A stretch of DNA of 64,000 nucleotides from Posidonia oceanica (GCA_037176725.1 JAZBRS010000029.1:49300001-49364000), one strand, 5' to 3'; shown: positions 1 to 11,570, counted from the stretch's first letter. Numbers and translations are program-made. The notes: generated by a model from the sequence alone, not told the origin.

Positions 1-1226
1 ACTGACTGTGGGGCCTCTGCCCTGACCACTGTTTCTGCTGAGCTGATTGGGACTGCCTCTGTTGCATCAGACTGCTCTTCATCCGAGTAGTAGTCCTCAA
101 CACACACCCAATCCTCTGCCGACGCTGTGGCTTGGTAGTCGGTTGATCCCAGAATTCCTGCACTGGTAAAGTTAGTGAGATCTCTGGGAATGGCTGGTGC
201 ATGGGCTTTGAGCTGGAAGCAGTGATCTTCGTTGAGCTTTGGTTCGTAGCCAAGGCCTTCGGATTTCCTTCGCTCCACTGCTACGATCGGCTCTGCGATC
301 CCTTGGCCGTGACGCCCAAGTGGCGTACCCTTTATGTAACCCCACCTGTGACATACATTCTCGACCATTCGAAAGGGGTTATTGTGAACGGTCAAGGAGT
401 TGACACGTTCGAGATCAGGAATGAAGTTAACCGGCTCGCACCGGTTAACGCGATAGAGGGCCTCAGAAGTCTCGGGGTCAAACGGGATAGATTGCGAAGA
501 CACGGGAGAGACTGCTTCAATCCGCTCCTTCTCAAAGTTCTCCGCCATGACGACGATGACATCATCGCCACGACGGTACTTTATCATTCGATGGAGGGTC
601 GAAGGAAGGACCTGATGCTTGTAGAGCCAAGGGCGCCCAAGCAGAAGATTGAAGTTAGGCTTCAAGTCGACGACATAGAATTCTATGTCGAAGACGACCG
701 GACCGATAGCCAGAGGGATAATCAGAATCCCTAGAGCGTCATGGTGAGTGTTGTCAAAAGCAGTCATTCCCTTCACGGCTGGCGTGATATCCTCGGCTTT
801 GAATCCGAGCTTAGTTGCTGTATGCAAGGGGCAGACGTTAAGGCCTGACCCGTTATCAACCAGTGTTAGGGGAATGCGGAAGTTTTTGGACTGCACCGTG
901 ACGAATAGGGGCTGGTTGTGATTAATCCCTGCCGGAGGCAACTCATCACTTGTGAAAGAGATGACCTGGGGCTCCGCGATTAACCCAACCATGCTCTCCA
1001 AGGCAGAAGGCTCAATGGACTGGGACACACGAGCAGTCTAGAACACGCGAATGAAAGCCTCACAGTGCTCGGCAGAAGTGTGGATCAAATCCCAGATGGA
1101 GATGTCGGCTTTAACCTTCTTAAGCTGGGAGGTTAGGTCTGCTCTGGGTTGGCTTCTCCTAGCAGCTGGAGGGGTGATTCTAGCAGGTTCTACAGGGGTA
1201 GTGGCAAGAAGCTGGGTTACTACAGG
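1..1226 (-). CDS. Element C protease region and start of pro-RT spacer (partial, one internal TAG)
   Basis: This continues the gag frame after the TAG at 1227-1229 and stays open to the window edge except for a TAG at 1038-1040. It begins with a conserved linker (KVKADISIWDLIH, then ELPPAGINHNQPLFVTV), followed by an aspartic-protease fold. The catalytic segment reads LVDNGSGLNV, with D-N-G-S-G encoded at 843-857, followed by DALGILIIPL and NFNLLLGRPWL typical of retropepsin flap and C-terminal strands. Downstream is an acidic stretch with the DYYSDEE motif. Element A carries the same organisation at 23011-24120. The protein would mature gag-pol polyprotein in virus-like particles. The TAG at 1038-1040 falls where element A has a Gln codon (CAA), so it is probably a mutated Gln codon. 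Confidence 0.85.
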
Positions 1227-4109
1227 CTAGCTAAGGGCTTGGCTAGCTACAGGCTGATCTGGGGTCGGATCTGCTAAGGGTTGGCCTGAGGGCGGGGGTA
1301 TAACAGGTCCAGGGTGAGTTGGCCTAGTTGTCGGTGCTGGGGGCCTATAAACCCTCCCCGATCGCGTTACTTCCGCGCACATTTCTGTGGCGTAGCTGTA
1401 AGGGACGCGATGGGTGTCTAGGGTCAAATCAATGACGACTGGAGCATGTGCTGCGAGCACAGGAGGGGTTACAGGGGGACCTACAGGATGTTGAGGTCTA
1501 CCTAGTGGGTATGGTTGTTGGGGTGGGAAGGCTGGGGCAGGTTGAGGTCTGCCTAGAAGGTGTAGCTGAGGCTGCCCTAAAAGGTGGATGGGAGAACTAG
1601 GCTGGGCTCTAGCTAAGAGGTGTACAGGGGATTGAGCCTGTGGGAGCATGGTGGGATGCGCGAGAGGGCGCTCCGGCCTGGCATGCTGTCGGATCAAATG
1701 GATTCCCGACTCGGAGCCGGCAACTGCCGCCAGATAGAGACTGACTGGGAAAGGCTCAGAGATGTCAGAGATAAGATCAGAGGGGTCCACTACAGAAGTA
1801 GCAGGCCCAGAAGGAAAGACAGAGTGGACGCCTGAGGTTCCCGCCCCTCCCGGATAAGAGTGCTCCGGTAAAGGTTGGCGGACGATGCCAGAATGCGGGG
1901 GAACAGCTGAAGATGCAGATGCATGAGTGCGTGCTTGAGTGGATGCCTCGTGCGTGTCGATCACAATCGTTCCCGATTCGATCAAGTCCTGAATTGCGTT
2001 CCGCAGGGAAAAGCAATTATCCGTCGAATGCCCGACACTTCGATGGAAATTGCAGAAGAGGTCCGGCCTAAACCAATGCGGCAGAGGGCTTGGTGGCGGA
2101 CGAACCTCCGGGAACTTCAGGAGCGATGCCACCTTCGGCAAGATGTCCGTGAGTGGTTCCACCAGTGGGGTGAAATTTCTCCTCTCAGCAGGTGGTCTTC
2201 TTTGCCTTGGGTGTGAGCCTTGCTGGACCGGTGCGGCAGGATAGACCGGTCTAGCGGTGGTAGTGATGTGCGGTGTGTGCGGGTTCCTAGGTGCAGGAGC
2301 GTACACCATCTGAGCTGGGGCAGGCCGAGACGGCAAGCGAACAGGCACAGCAGGAGAATCGACGAATGCAACAGCAGGTTTCGGCGAGTCCTTCCTCTTC
2401 GGGCGGTTGTTGTTGTTGCCGCTGTTGTTGTTGAAGGTGCTGCTGTTGGCACTGTTGCTGCGGATCACTGCCTGCTTAGCGAACGCAGAGAGAGCTGGGA
2501 AGTTGCCACTCCGCAAAGAACTCTCCACGCGCGCTCCAGCTCTGATGAGTGCCGCAAAAGTAGTGACTGGCTGAATGCTAAGCAGAGCCCCGAGAGACGG
2601 CTGCGCCCCTTTGATGACGATCTCGATAGATTCCTCGTCAGAGGGTCTATCTCGAACCTGAGAGGCAAGGGCGCGCCAGCGGCCGACGTACTCCCCGAAC
2701 GGCTCGCCAGAGTTCTGCTTGATGGCGATCAAGTCCGCCCTCTTTGGGACAAGATCGAGGTTGAAGGAGTATTGCTCCAGGAACGCCTGACTGAGGTCAT
2801 TCCAAGTCTTGATGGCTGACATATCAAGTGATGTGAACCACTTGAGTGCCGGCCCGATCAAACTTTTCTGGAACAAGCGGATCAGCAACCTCTCGTCAGC
2901 CTGAAGCTGAGCGAGATCACCGCAATACGCCTTCAGGTGTGCTACGGGGCAGCCCCTACCATTATACTTCTCGAAGTCTGGGATTTTGAACTTCGGAGGG
3001 AGTACCGCCTCTGGAAAGCAGCAGAGGTCCCGGAATTGGTAGGTCTGGTGCTCGGTACCCTGCACTAGTCGTAGTGCCTTCTCCAAGACGTCCATCCGGT
3101 TATTGATGGGGTCCGGAATTGCTGCTGTAGGAGAGGGATCAGCAGGGGTAGTGAGCACATACGCCGAATGGGTCGCACCTAAGTGCTCCTCCGGATCCAC
3201 CATAGCGTCGCCTGGTGGAGCAACGGGATGGCCGGCGTATCCGTGCTGGGGGACAGTGTATGCAGGAGTGTATGCAGGATGCTGGACTTGGTGGAGAGGA
3301 GAAGAATAAATGCCATGCTGTGCTGGGATAGGGGGAGGATGACGGAGCGCCAGTTGCTGTACAGGTGGAGTGCCAGACAGCGAGCCAGTGAGGTACTGGG
3401 CTCCAGCCGGTCCAAAGGATTGACCACCAGGAGGAAGTGGAGCATGTTGTGCCAAGTGTTGTGCAGGGGGAGGCAGTAGACGGGCCCCCACCGTCGGAAC
3501 CGTGAGCAGTTGCGACAATGGTCGAGGCGGAGGTGCAGAGGTCGATGCAAGAAATGCAGGAACTGGCCTCGGAGGAACCTCAGGGACGACAGAGACAGGA
3601 GAAGGACGAACTGATAGAGCCATGCCCTGCAGTCTCTGGGCGAGCTCCATCAGGTGCTGGTACTGCGCCTCGGGCGTCTCGCCAGTGGGGACGCTGAAGT
3701 GCAGTGCCGGCGGAGGCTGAGAAACAAGTGGCACGGACACAGACTGTCCGGGAGGGAAGGATTCTACAGAAAGTGCTGCAGCAGCGGTGGAAGGGATGTC
3801 GAAAGCGACGTATCCCTGGGACGGAGGGGGCAGTGGCGTCTCCGGAGCGCGAGTAACGGCCGTCAAGATAGATTCGGCGACCGGATCCGGAGGAAGGGAG
3901 GCTTGCCACTGTCCCGGGGTGTACTGAGAACCTAGAGACGTCAGAGGAGGAAACCCTGGCGTTGGAGGGGGAACAAGAGGGGCAGAAGGAGCAACCGGAG
4001 GGGCCAGAACGGAAACACCCTCCGTGACAGGAGTAAAAGAAGGCTCACTGACGTACTGGGCCATCGCTGACCTAGAGCGTGTGAGAATAGGGCTGCGACG
4101 AGTATTCAA
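1227..4109 (-). CDS. gag: Element C Gag polyprotein, intact 960-residue frame
   Basis: This is the capsid/nucleocapsid precursor of an LTR retrotransposon. Residues 1-350 are Pro/Gln/Ala-rich low-complexity sequence. Residues about 375-535 hold the retrotransposon gag core (FEKYNGRGCPVAHLKAYC, LLIRLFQKSLIGPALKWF, TWNDLSQAFLEQYSFN, FGEYVGRWRALASQVRD). A short Asn/Ser run at 550-568 follows. A zinc-knuckle-like C-x2-H-x4-H-x4-C is at residues 686-699, followed by NAIQDLIESGTI. The start at 4107-4109 gives MNTRRSPILT; a second Met at residue 16 (MAQYV) matches the start used by elements A and D. The frame ends in TAG 1227-1229 but the same frame continues as protease, so gag and pro were probably one reading frame and this TAG a mutated Gln codon. 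Confidence 0.92.
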   Translation of the reverse strand: MNTRRSPILTRSRSAMAQYVSEPSFTPVTEGVSVLAPPVAPSAPLVPPPTPGFPPLTSLGSQYTPGQWQASLPPDPVAESILTAVTRAPETPLPPPSQGYVAFDIPSTAAAALSVESFPPGQSVSVPLVSQPPPALHFSVPTGETPEAQYQHLMELAQRLQGMALSVRPSPVSVVPEVPPRPVPAFLASTSAPPPRPLSQLLTVPTVGARLLPPPAQHLAQHAPLPPGGQSFGPAGAQYLTGSLSGTPPVQQLALRHPPPIPAQHGIYSSPLHQVQHPAYTPAYTVPQHGYAGHPVAPPGDAMVDPEEHLGATHSAYVLTTPADPSPTAAIPDPINNRMDVLEKALRLVQGTEHQTYQFRDLCCFPEAVLPPKFKIPDFEKYNGRGCPVAHLKAYCGDLAQLQADERLLIRLFQKSLIGPALKWFTSLDMSAIKTWNDLSQAFLEQYSFNLDLVPKRADLIAIKQNSGEPFGEYVGRWRALASQVRDRPSDEESIEIVIKGAQPSLGALLSIQPVTTFAALIRAGARVESSLRSGNFPALSAFAKQAVIRSNSANSSTFNNNSGNNNNRPKRKDSPKPAVAFVDSPAVPVRLPSRPAPAQMVYAPAPRNPHTPHITTTARPVYPAAPVQQGSHPRQRRPPAERRNFTPLVEPLTDILPKVASLLKFPEVRPPPSPLPHWFRPDLFCNFHRSVGHSTDNCFSLRNAIQDLIESGTIVIDTHEASTQARTHASASSAVPPHSGIVRQPLPEHSYPGGAGTSGVHSVFPSGPATSVVDPSDLISDISEPFPVSLYLAAVAGSESGIHLIRQHARPERPLAHPTMLPQAQSPVHLLARAQPSSPIHLLGQPQLHLLGRPQPAPAFPPQQPYPLGRPQHPVGPPVTPPVLAAHAPVVIDLTLDTHRVPYSYATEMCAEVTRSGRVYRPPAPTTRPTHPGPVIPPPSGQPLADPTPDQPVASQALS

Positions 4110-5378
4110 GCGGTGAGTCCTAAGAGGAGCTATCGTCGCAAATGCGGATAGCTCAGAGGGGGAATGGTCGCGAACTAAGTCGCAAAAAGGGCGTCAACGA
4201 GGGTCGATACTCGAGCTCTGGCAAAGGGAAACTCGCTTACCGATCACGCTGACACAACAGAGGGAAATTAAGGTTAGAAACTAAAAGATGAATGCAAATG
4301 AGTTAGTTAAGTGGCATGAATGATGTGCATGCTTTCTAGTATGGCCCCCTTTCCCAACTAGTGTTTCCTAGCAAGGCTGTCTACTCCGGGTATCCCTGGG
4401 TGTACAGGTCACCGACTCAGGTCAGAAAAAGTAGGTCACCTGTCTAACTCCTGGCCCAAAGCTCAGGTAATGACAGGGTGGTGCGTTAGTGGCCTCTACC
4501 CCGCCAAAGCGTGGGTGGTACCCTCTACTAACACCGACACGACCTCCGGAGAAGGAGGGGACGGACCGACCAACTTATGCCACGCCCAAAGCAGTGGAAC
4601 AAGAGGCCGGAACCGTCCTTCGCAAACTAGTAGGTGGACTCAGAGGAGAAGAATGCATGCCCTATATGATGCTTATGCAAAATGATTAGAGTTTTTTATC
4701 TTGCACATTTTATTAACCAAAGGGGGTGAAGGATTGTTTGTAGTCTCTAGTTACCCCTAGAAGTTTCTTTTACTTGCATTTTTTAGTTAATCATGGGGGA
4801 AGCAGACAAGTTTCTACTATCCTAAGCATGGCAAGTGCAAAAGGGAAGAAAATCAGTCAAAATGGCAAGCAACCATCATACAACACAACAAAAGGCATGT
4901 TCATGGCATGTGCGAGTGTTCGTGAGTATGATGGTGAAAAAGAAACATTCATCAAGTCAAAAAGCATGTGAGCATAGTATGTGCATGTGTAGTGGCATAG
5001 CAAGGGTGTAAAAGAAGCATTCAACATCCAAAAAGCATGTATTTTAGCCAAACAAAGTATGTAGACATGTAATGTGCGAGAATTAAAGCAGTAATAAGCA
5101 AGTAAGGTAAAGTAAGGTAAAAGTAAGCAGACAGTAAAAGAAATAGGAGCATAAGCAAGACAATAAGTAAGTAAACAGGCAAAGGAGCAAAGCCAAGCAA
5201 AAGAAGGCGCAAACCGAGGCAAAAGAGGTGCAAAATCCTAAGCAAAGTAGCCACGAAGCGACTCGCTAGGAGTTTGCACAGAAAAGCGAGCAAAACAGGC
5301 GAAGAAGGCATACAAGGCAGACAAAACTACAAAACAAGCGAGCGAAAAGCCGAAAACGAAAGCCGGAGTCTAGTCTAA
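4110..5378 (-). other. Element C 5' leader (untranslated) between PBS and gag
   Basis: About 1.27 kb with no convincing reading frame. It shares recognisable blocks with the leaders of element A (18967-20124) and element D (60610-61786). Near 4700-4770 the minus strand carries the same block as A 19370-19470 (CCTAAGGACAATTAGAGA and following). Near 4400-4660 is the block with the tract around GGGTACCACCCACGC. No extra ORF precedes gag, unlike classical Ogre elements, which carry an ORF1 there. Confidence 0.75.
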
Positions 5379-5396
5379 TCCCCAGCAGAGTCGCCA
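5379..5396 (-). other. Element C primer-binding site
   Basis: On the minus strand the 18-mer TGGCGACTCTGCTGGGGA starts one base after the LTR terminus TACA. It begins with TGG, the complement of the CCA tail of a tRNA, and is identical to the PBS of element A. Ogre-type elements are reported to use tRNA-Arg; I cannot confirm the tRNA from this window. Confidence 0.9.
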
Positions 5397-5512
5397 CTGT
5401 AGCGATCCCGATCGGAATCAGGCTCGCTATTCTAGCGGCGATTGAGATCCGAGGAAGAGGCTCAACTCGAAAACACTTGAAATCGAGGAGAAAAAGGAAA
5501 GATAAGACAAAT

Positions 5513-5524
5513 CAGAGTCGCCAC
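5513..5524 (-). other. PBS-like 12-mer inside the element C LTR
   Basis: GTGGCGACTCTG on the minus strand matches the LTR/PBS junction (G plus the first 11 PBS bases) but lies inside the LTR, about 115 bp before its end. Related motifs occur in the same position in the other LTRs. Function is unknown. Confidence 0.75.
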
Positions 5525-6009
5525 CACGTCTATTAACGGAAGACGAGGAAAACCGGGGTAATGCGTGAATTAACGCGCAAAATCGAGCAAGAAATGCAAA
5601 GCAAAGCAATGCAAAAGAAAACAAATGCAAACAAATGCAAATGAGATGACTCTAGCCCAGGGTAAGGGCAGTACGGTCATTGCGGGCCAAAAGACAGGGT
5701 AAGGACTCCTGTTACATGCGGGGAAGGTATTAGGCACCCCCGACACGCCCGAAAATCGGTCTTTCTAGGCTTACGCTCGCATACGCAGAAAAATGCAGGA
5801 TTGAATGCCTATGTGCCAATAAATGCCTGGATGAATGGTCAAGGTGTGCTCTAAGTGGGAAGAAATAAAGCAAGGAAGTAAACGTGCTCTCTAAGCGCTC
5901 AGCTACGCTGTCTGTGTTCCGAACCAGGCGAAACCTAGCTCGTGAGAACTCCAGGCAGTAAGCATCACAGCCCTATATGCAAATGCAAGCGAGAAAACAA
6001 AACAGCGAG

Positions 6010-6370
6010 AAAACCATGCAATGCGGTCGACATGCAAGGGAAAACGGCGCAAAACACGCAAAACAAGGCGAGAAATGAGCAACGCACGCAAAACGATGCA
6101 AAAGAGCGAAAACGGCACGAAAACGAGCAGAAAACAAGGCAGCACGCAAAACGAGACAAGAGAGCAGAGGGGCACCCAAAACGAGACGAAAAAACAGAAT
6201 GGCATGCAAAACGGAGCGAAAGAATAAAACTGGCACGCAAAACGAGCGAGAAAGCAAGGCAGTGCGCAAAACAAGGCAAGAAAACAGAAGGGCACGCAAA
6301 ACGGTGCCAAAACGAGAGCAGGCACGCGAAACGGTGCCAAAACAGCGAAGCAAAAACCTCGGAAAAGCCA
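6010..6370 (-). repeat. Degenerate ~30-bp tandem repeats in LTR C
   Basis: On the minus strand, units of about 30 bp carry variants of TTTTGCGTGCC followed by a T-rich stretch. On the plus strand they appear as successive GGCACGCAAAACG-type units. The same repeat type precedes the TATA-like core in LTRs A, B, D, E and F, most expanded in E. Confidence 0.75.
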
Positions 6371-8089
6371 TGCAAATGCAAGAATGCAGAAAGAGATTAG
6401 AAGAGGCCAAAAGGGAGTCAAAACAACGTGTGTGTAAGAACAGACGTCATTTAGGACCACTCAGAGTAGGTGTGAAGACCTACGGAGGGGAGAGTGTGCA
6501 AACGGAGGGATTACCTCCTCTTTGCGACTGTTTCCCACTAAACCGCTCCACGGTGTGTCTCGCATGCTGCCCAAAGCTCGCAATGCGATCGGATCGTGGA
6601 AAAGGGGGAAGAAAGTCACATAAAGTGGCAAATCCAAGGAGAACGCAACACGAAACACACGGGGAAACTCGAAACGAGGATTTGAATAGACAAGCAGACA
6701 GGGGAAGTCCTGTTCTACATGCTCAAAGAGACAGAAAGCGAAAACAAGGAAAACTGTGCAAATGGCATGCAAATGAATGCAATGCAGGGGTTCAGGAGGA
6801 CATACCTGGAGATCCGGGAGCCTGATCTGAAATCTGTCTGGTCCATGCTGAAGAGCGCTCTGCTGCGGTCGCCTGGGCAGCTTACTTGAGAAGATCCAAC
6901 GGTCGGATCAGAAGATATCACAGCTCCAAGGTAGAAGGGCCAGAACAGGGGAGAAGAACAGACCTAGGTGTTCAGGAGGTCCTAGGGATGTGCAAAAAGG
7001 TCCTCCCAAGTGAAAGGGAGCTAAAAGTGCTTGGTGTATGCAAGAAGATGCTAGAATGCAAGACTAAATGAATGCAGGATGCATGCAAAAGCAAGAAAAG
7101 GCAAAGAGAAGAAACTGGGAAAAGCCAGGAGTTCAGAAAGCATTTTGAAAAAGAAAGGGTCTAAAAATGCAAATTTTCCAGAAAACAGGGGTTTACAGGA
7201 AAGGGTTTTGAAAACAGGGGAGGACAGAGGTCTACTTTGCAAAGAACTAGGCTCAGAAAGGTGTTTTGAAAAGAGGGTGTGCTTAAAAAGGGGTTTTAAA
7301 ACCAAAAGAAAGGCAAAATGCAATTTTAAGAAAATTGGGGTCTAAAATGCAATTTTTCCAGAAAACAAGGTTCCAGGGAGTCCGGGAATACTAGTGGAGG
7401 ATCTGCATGAAATTTGGTAGGCATAGGAGCTAAAATGCAACCTAGGGGCAAAATGGTCTTTTCACATGATTTTTTAAAAGGTGCAGGGACCTATGTGTGA
7501 TTTTGAAATCATGCAGGGGCTGAAAATGCAATTTAATATGGAAAACATGCTCTAAAAAATAGATAATAGGACTGCAGTGTGGTTTTTGGAAAAAACAGGG
7601 GCAAAAATGCAATGCAATAAGCTAAAATGCATGCAGCACAGTTACTGTCCATTTAAAATGGACCTAACTGCAAAAATGAGAAAGTAGAGGGGCAAATATG
7701 CAATGCAGTATGCAAAAAAAATAAAAATAAAAGCTAAGTTCCCACAGTGCATGGACCTACATGCAAAATTAGAAACATGCAGGGACCTAGAATGCAATGC
7801 AGTATGGTAAAATGCAAGTAAATAAATGAACTGATTTAGTGCAGGACTTAAGTGCAAAAATTGAAAACAGAGGGACTAAAACATAAAAAATTACAACTAC
7901 ACAGCACAGTAAAAGGACCAGAATGAAAATACTGAAAAACAGGAATAAGATAAGCAATTTAGCATGATATTAAATTAAAAACTAAGCAACTTAAATAAAC
8001 TAAGGACCAGAACGCAAAAATATAGAAACTTAAGGCAGGAATGTAATATTTGCATAAAAACATTATAACTGGAAAAATAAACCAACAGT

Positions 8090-9560
8090 GATCCGCCGGC
8101 GGTGGCTGGCACTGTAGCAGAATGCCACCGGAGCTCACCACCGTCGGCACAGGGAGCTGTGGAGATGCTGATCGGCGGAGGGCGCTACCGGCGTTCGTGC
8201 GGAGCTTCGGAGACTGTCGGAGCGATGTTCTGTTGGGCGGAGCGTCCGGAGAACAGGAGGCCGGCGCCGGAGAAGACGGTTTGTCCGGCGACTTGCAGGC
8301 GGAGCTGGAGAGCTTGGAAACTACTTCTGGTTGGCGGAAAAGCATCAGAGGAGGGAGAGGGAGCGAGGGAGGCAAGGAGATACCTGCGCTCGCGTCCGGA
8401 GTGCGCTCCCGACCTCAGCAGGATCGGGGATGGCCGGCGGTCCTCGTCCGGTCGCAGCGGAGACCTCCAGTGGCTCGCGACGGTTGGAACTTCTTCAGGA
8501 CGTTCTTCCGGAGCTCCTCGGACGATCAGATCGAGCTTCTGCAGCTCGAGCGAGAGATTGGAATTTTTGGGTCGACAGTGGGCAGCCGGAGGTGGGGGGC
8601 TTTGTCCGCTGCTCGCCCGGCAAAGCGGAGGCCTCCGGGGGATTGCTGGAAGGCTGGCGAAGCTGTCTGGATGCTTGGAAGGGCTTTCCGGAGAGCGAGG
8701 AGAGGTCTTGGAGTTTGGGTGGATTTCTGGTCTGAGACGAGGTAAGGTGTTTGTTGTGGAATTCTTGGTCTGTGGTGAGCGGTTGGGTTCGAGGCCGGAG
8801 GCTTTGGAAAGGAGATGGTTTGGGGATTATCTGGGTGGATTTTGGGAGGCAATGGTGGACTGGAGTGATGGGAATTGCCGAAGGGAAGGAGTTGGGTTTC
8901 AGTTGGAGTCAGGTGGTGTTTCTGGGAGATTTCAGTTGGTTTCGTGGGGTGGAATGGCTGGGAAATGTTGGAGGAAGAAGGCCAGGTGTTGGGTGAGATT
9001 GGGGAAGTAACAGGGAGGAGTTCTGAGGCTTGGAGTGGGTCTGGCTTACTGGAAAAGGGGGAGGAGGTTTTGCTGAAGGTTTCTGAATGGAAATGGGAGA
9101 TGGTTGCTGAAGGAAGGCTGGGGAATTGGGGTCTCTCTCTTCGGGACGCCAAGATGAGCACTCGGATCACCCTCCCTGGCCACTCTCTCTTCTGGAAGCG
9201 GAGGAGGCAGAGAAGAAAAGGGATGAGTTGCAGCTGGAAGAAAGGAGAATGGAAAATGGCTCTCTGGAATTGGATTGAACTCTGGGTTCCTCTCTGAATT
9301 CGCTCTGAAGCTGAAGGTTGCTCGCATTGGTTCTGCACTGGTTTCTCTCTGGCGTTCTCGATTGAAGGGAGGACGGGAGGCTTATATCCGGAGCTGCTGC
9401 TGCTGGGCGCGAGCTGAGAATTCAAACTCGGCCGGCGATCACTGCAGCAGAGGGGACAGGGCGACCAGCTCCGGAAAAGCCGCGGTGAGGAAGGAGGGGC
9501 GGCGAGCTCTGTGGATTGAAGTGATGGAGGCTTGAATTTCGAATGGAGGAGGGAAATCTG
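8090..9560 (-). other. GC-rich island inside LTR C
   Basis: About 1.5 kb of CpG- and GC-rich sequence within an otherwise AT-rich LTR. Several open frames cross it on both strands, but none shows a domain or repeats across the other LTRs, so I do not call a gene. On the minus strand a donor-like CAG/GTATCTCC lies near 8382. Equivalent GC-rich blocks occur in LTRs B, D, E and F. Confidence 0.6.
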
Positions 9561-11394
9561 TAGCCGGCCGCTCGCGGGAAGAAATGCAGAAAAAACCTGC
9601 AGAAGGAGAAGGAGGAAGACGGAGTGCGTGGGCCGGACTGTGCGGGCCGAAGGGAAAAAGCAGAGAAAATAAAAGAAAAAAGAAACGGGCTGGATTGAGC
9701 CCAGTAAGGAAAAGTAAGAAAGAAAGAAGGGAAATAAGAAAGAAAGAGGGGGTAGAATGGGGAAATAAAATAGGTAAAAATAAACTAAAAATAAATAAAA
9801 ATGCCAGAAGGATTGTGCTGTAGGTTAGGACTTTAATTAAGATTTTTAATGGTCATTTAGAGTTGATTAATGTGTTTTGGGCTTAATGAGGGTTTTAGGG
9901 TTTTGGTTTTGCTTTTAATTAGTTTTCTCTTGATTAAGTGCTTGTTAAATCTTTTTTTAAATTGTTTTAAAAATTGCATTTCCCTTGTTGGACACTTAGG
10001 ATATTAATTAGGATTTTTTAGGATTTATTTTCCCATTAATCAGGATGTTTTTCAGATTTTTAAGTTGTAGTCTTCTTAGGGTTTTTCCTTCTTAAGTCTT
10101 TTAAGTTATGTTTTGATTTTTATTTTGTTGATTTTTCTTGAAGTTTTTAGTCGGATTTTTCTGGTTTGATAGGGTGTTTTTTAGGTCTTTCAGATGTGTT
10201 TTTCTTTTCTTTTTTAATTAAGTTTTTAACTTGTTTTTCTTATGTTTATTAGGTTAAGTCTTTTGCCTTCTTTAATTACTTGTTTTAATGTTTGATTTTT
10301 AATTCTTCTTTTTAGGGTTTGTTTTTTTTTAATTCTTTTAGTGGGGTTTTTACTTTTGCTGGGTTTAGATCTCATTTTAGTTTTTTCCTTGATTTTTCAG
10401 TGTTTTCTTTTGATTTGTTTTGCATTTTTTAGTTTGCATGTTTAGTTTTCTTTTTAGCTTGTTTTAGTTAAGTTTAAGTTCTTAATTGCTTGTTTAATGT
10501 TTTTTAATTGTTTTCTTAGGATTCTGATTTGCTCCTTTTATGTTTTGAGGTTTTGCAGATTTTTGTGGGTTTTTGTGGATTTTTGCAAGAGGGGGAAAAG
10601 GAAAAGAGAAGGAGGAAAGAAATGGAAAAAAGAGGGAGATAAAAAAGGGAAAAGATAGGTTGGAGGAAAACGATTTTTAAAAATTCAGAAAAAGTGTTAA
10701 AAATAAAGTAAAAATAGGGATAAGATAGAGGAAGGATAGAAGCACAGAGGGGGGCCCACAGCCAGACCAGAAAAAGGATAAGAAGGGGATGAAAAGGGAG
10801 ATGATAATCAGGAGAGAGAGAGGAGAGAGAAAATGTTAATCCCGGAGAGAGAAAAGGATAATTTGGGTGAAAGAGGGTCTTAATGGTCTTGGAATGGGGT
10901 GAGAATTGGTGAGTGGGTAGTCTAGGATTTGAAGTCTTGGGTCTGAAGTTTTGGTTTGATTCTAAGGGGGTTTTGGAGGGGTTTCAAGGTGTAGAAGAAG
11001 GGTAGTTTCTCCTAAGTTTTCTAGGATTTTTGGGAATGGGTCAAGTTTGGAAATTCCTAGGTTTTTGGGTAGGTTTGTTGAGTGGATAGTGGTAGGTTTT
11101 CCTATGGATTTTGGTTAGGTTTTGAGGTCGGGAAAGGGGGTAAAGGTTTAGGTCAAAATGGGCTATTTTTGAAGGGTAGAGAGGAGGATTAGGGCTAGGG
11201 TTTGGTTGGGGTTTGATCCAGCAATCACCAAGAGGGCTCCAAGGGTCCGGGCCTGCCAAGATGGGGTGTCAACACTTTCCAGCAGGCATGAACACATTCT
11301 AGCAAAACTAAGGGCAGATAAATAAAAATCACCCCTTAATCAATTATCTTGCTTGAGCACCTGCAATACTTGCCTGTTTATGCATAACCTCGCA

Positions 11395-11565
11395 GCATTA
11401 ACATCAGCATCAGTACTTGCATCATTAGCTTCAGCATTCGCAGCACAGCAAGCATCAGCATTCGTAGCAAGCATCAGCATTCGCAGCAAGCATCGGCATT
11501 CGCAGCAAGCATCAGCACCAGCATCAGCACTCGCAAGCATTAGCATTAGCGTTAACACCCGCAAC
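11395..11565 (+). repeat. AGCATTCGCAGCA/CATCAG short-period repeats
   Basis: Degenerate repeats built from AGCATTCGCAGCAAGCATC-like units of about 20-27 bp. Similar GCATCAGCATTCGCATCTGC words reappear at 14455-14690 and in element A around 39390-39600. Confidence 0.65.
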
Positions 11566-11570
11566 ATTAG

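Larger units (their letters stand above)
1..11274 (-). mobile_element. Element C: Tat-type Ty3/gypsy LTR retrotransposon, left-truncated by the window
   Basis: This minus-strand element reads from its 5' LTR (right side) through the primer-binding site, a leader, gag and protease, then leaves the window at base 1. The LTR begins TGTTGACACC and ends GATCGCTACA (TG...CA ends), and an 18-nt PBS follows one base after the LTR. It is the best-preserved coding copy here: gag plus protease is readable over about 4.1 kb with only two in-frame stops, both TAG. Its right flank, CTTTC at 11275-11279, should be one copy of the target duplication; the other would lie left of the window. It sits in the internal 3' region of element B, so I infer that it inserted there later. 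Tat lineage is inferred from gag and protease homology to element A, whose pol is visible. Confidence 0.9.
5398..11274 (-). repeat. Element C 5' LTR (5877 bp)
   Basis: A giant LTR with termini TGTTGACACC and CGCTACA. Read in element orientation it comprises a TGTTGAC start and a short unique part (11274-10900), a CT/AT-rich tract, a long AT-rich region (10560-9830), a GC-rich block (about 9560-8090), a splice-donor-like CAG/GTATCTCC near 8382, AT-rich sequence with GCATTT-like words, a conserved block (6912-6792) ending in CCAG/GTATGTCC near 6804, a degenerate 30-bp array (6370-6010), a TATA-like core (about 6000-5955), and a terminal R/U5-like module with a PBS-like 12-mer at 5513-5524. The start, the AT-rich middle and the 3' module resemble solo LTR E. 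Open frames in the GC-rich block have no recognisable domain. Confidence 0.88.

Noticed and set aside
201..734. A 177-codon plus-strand frame
   Set aside because: It is antisense to the clearly homologous protease frame of element C.
8526..9425. A 299-codon minus-strand frame in LTR C
   Set aside because: Pro/Ser-rich with no recognisable domain, in a GC-rich LTR block; no homologous frame in LTRs D, E or F.
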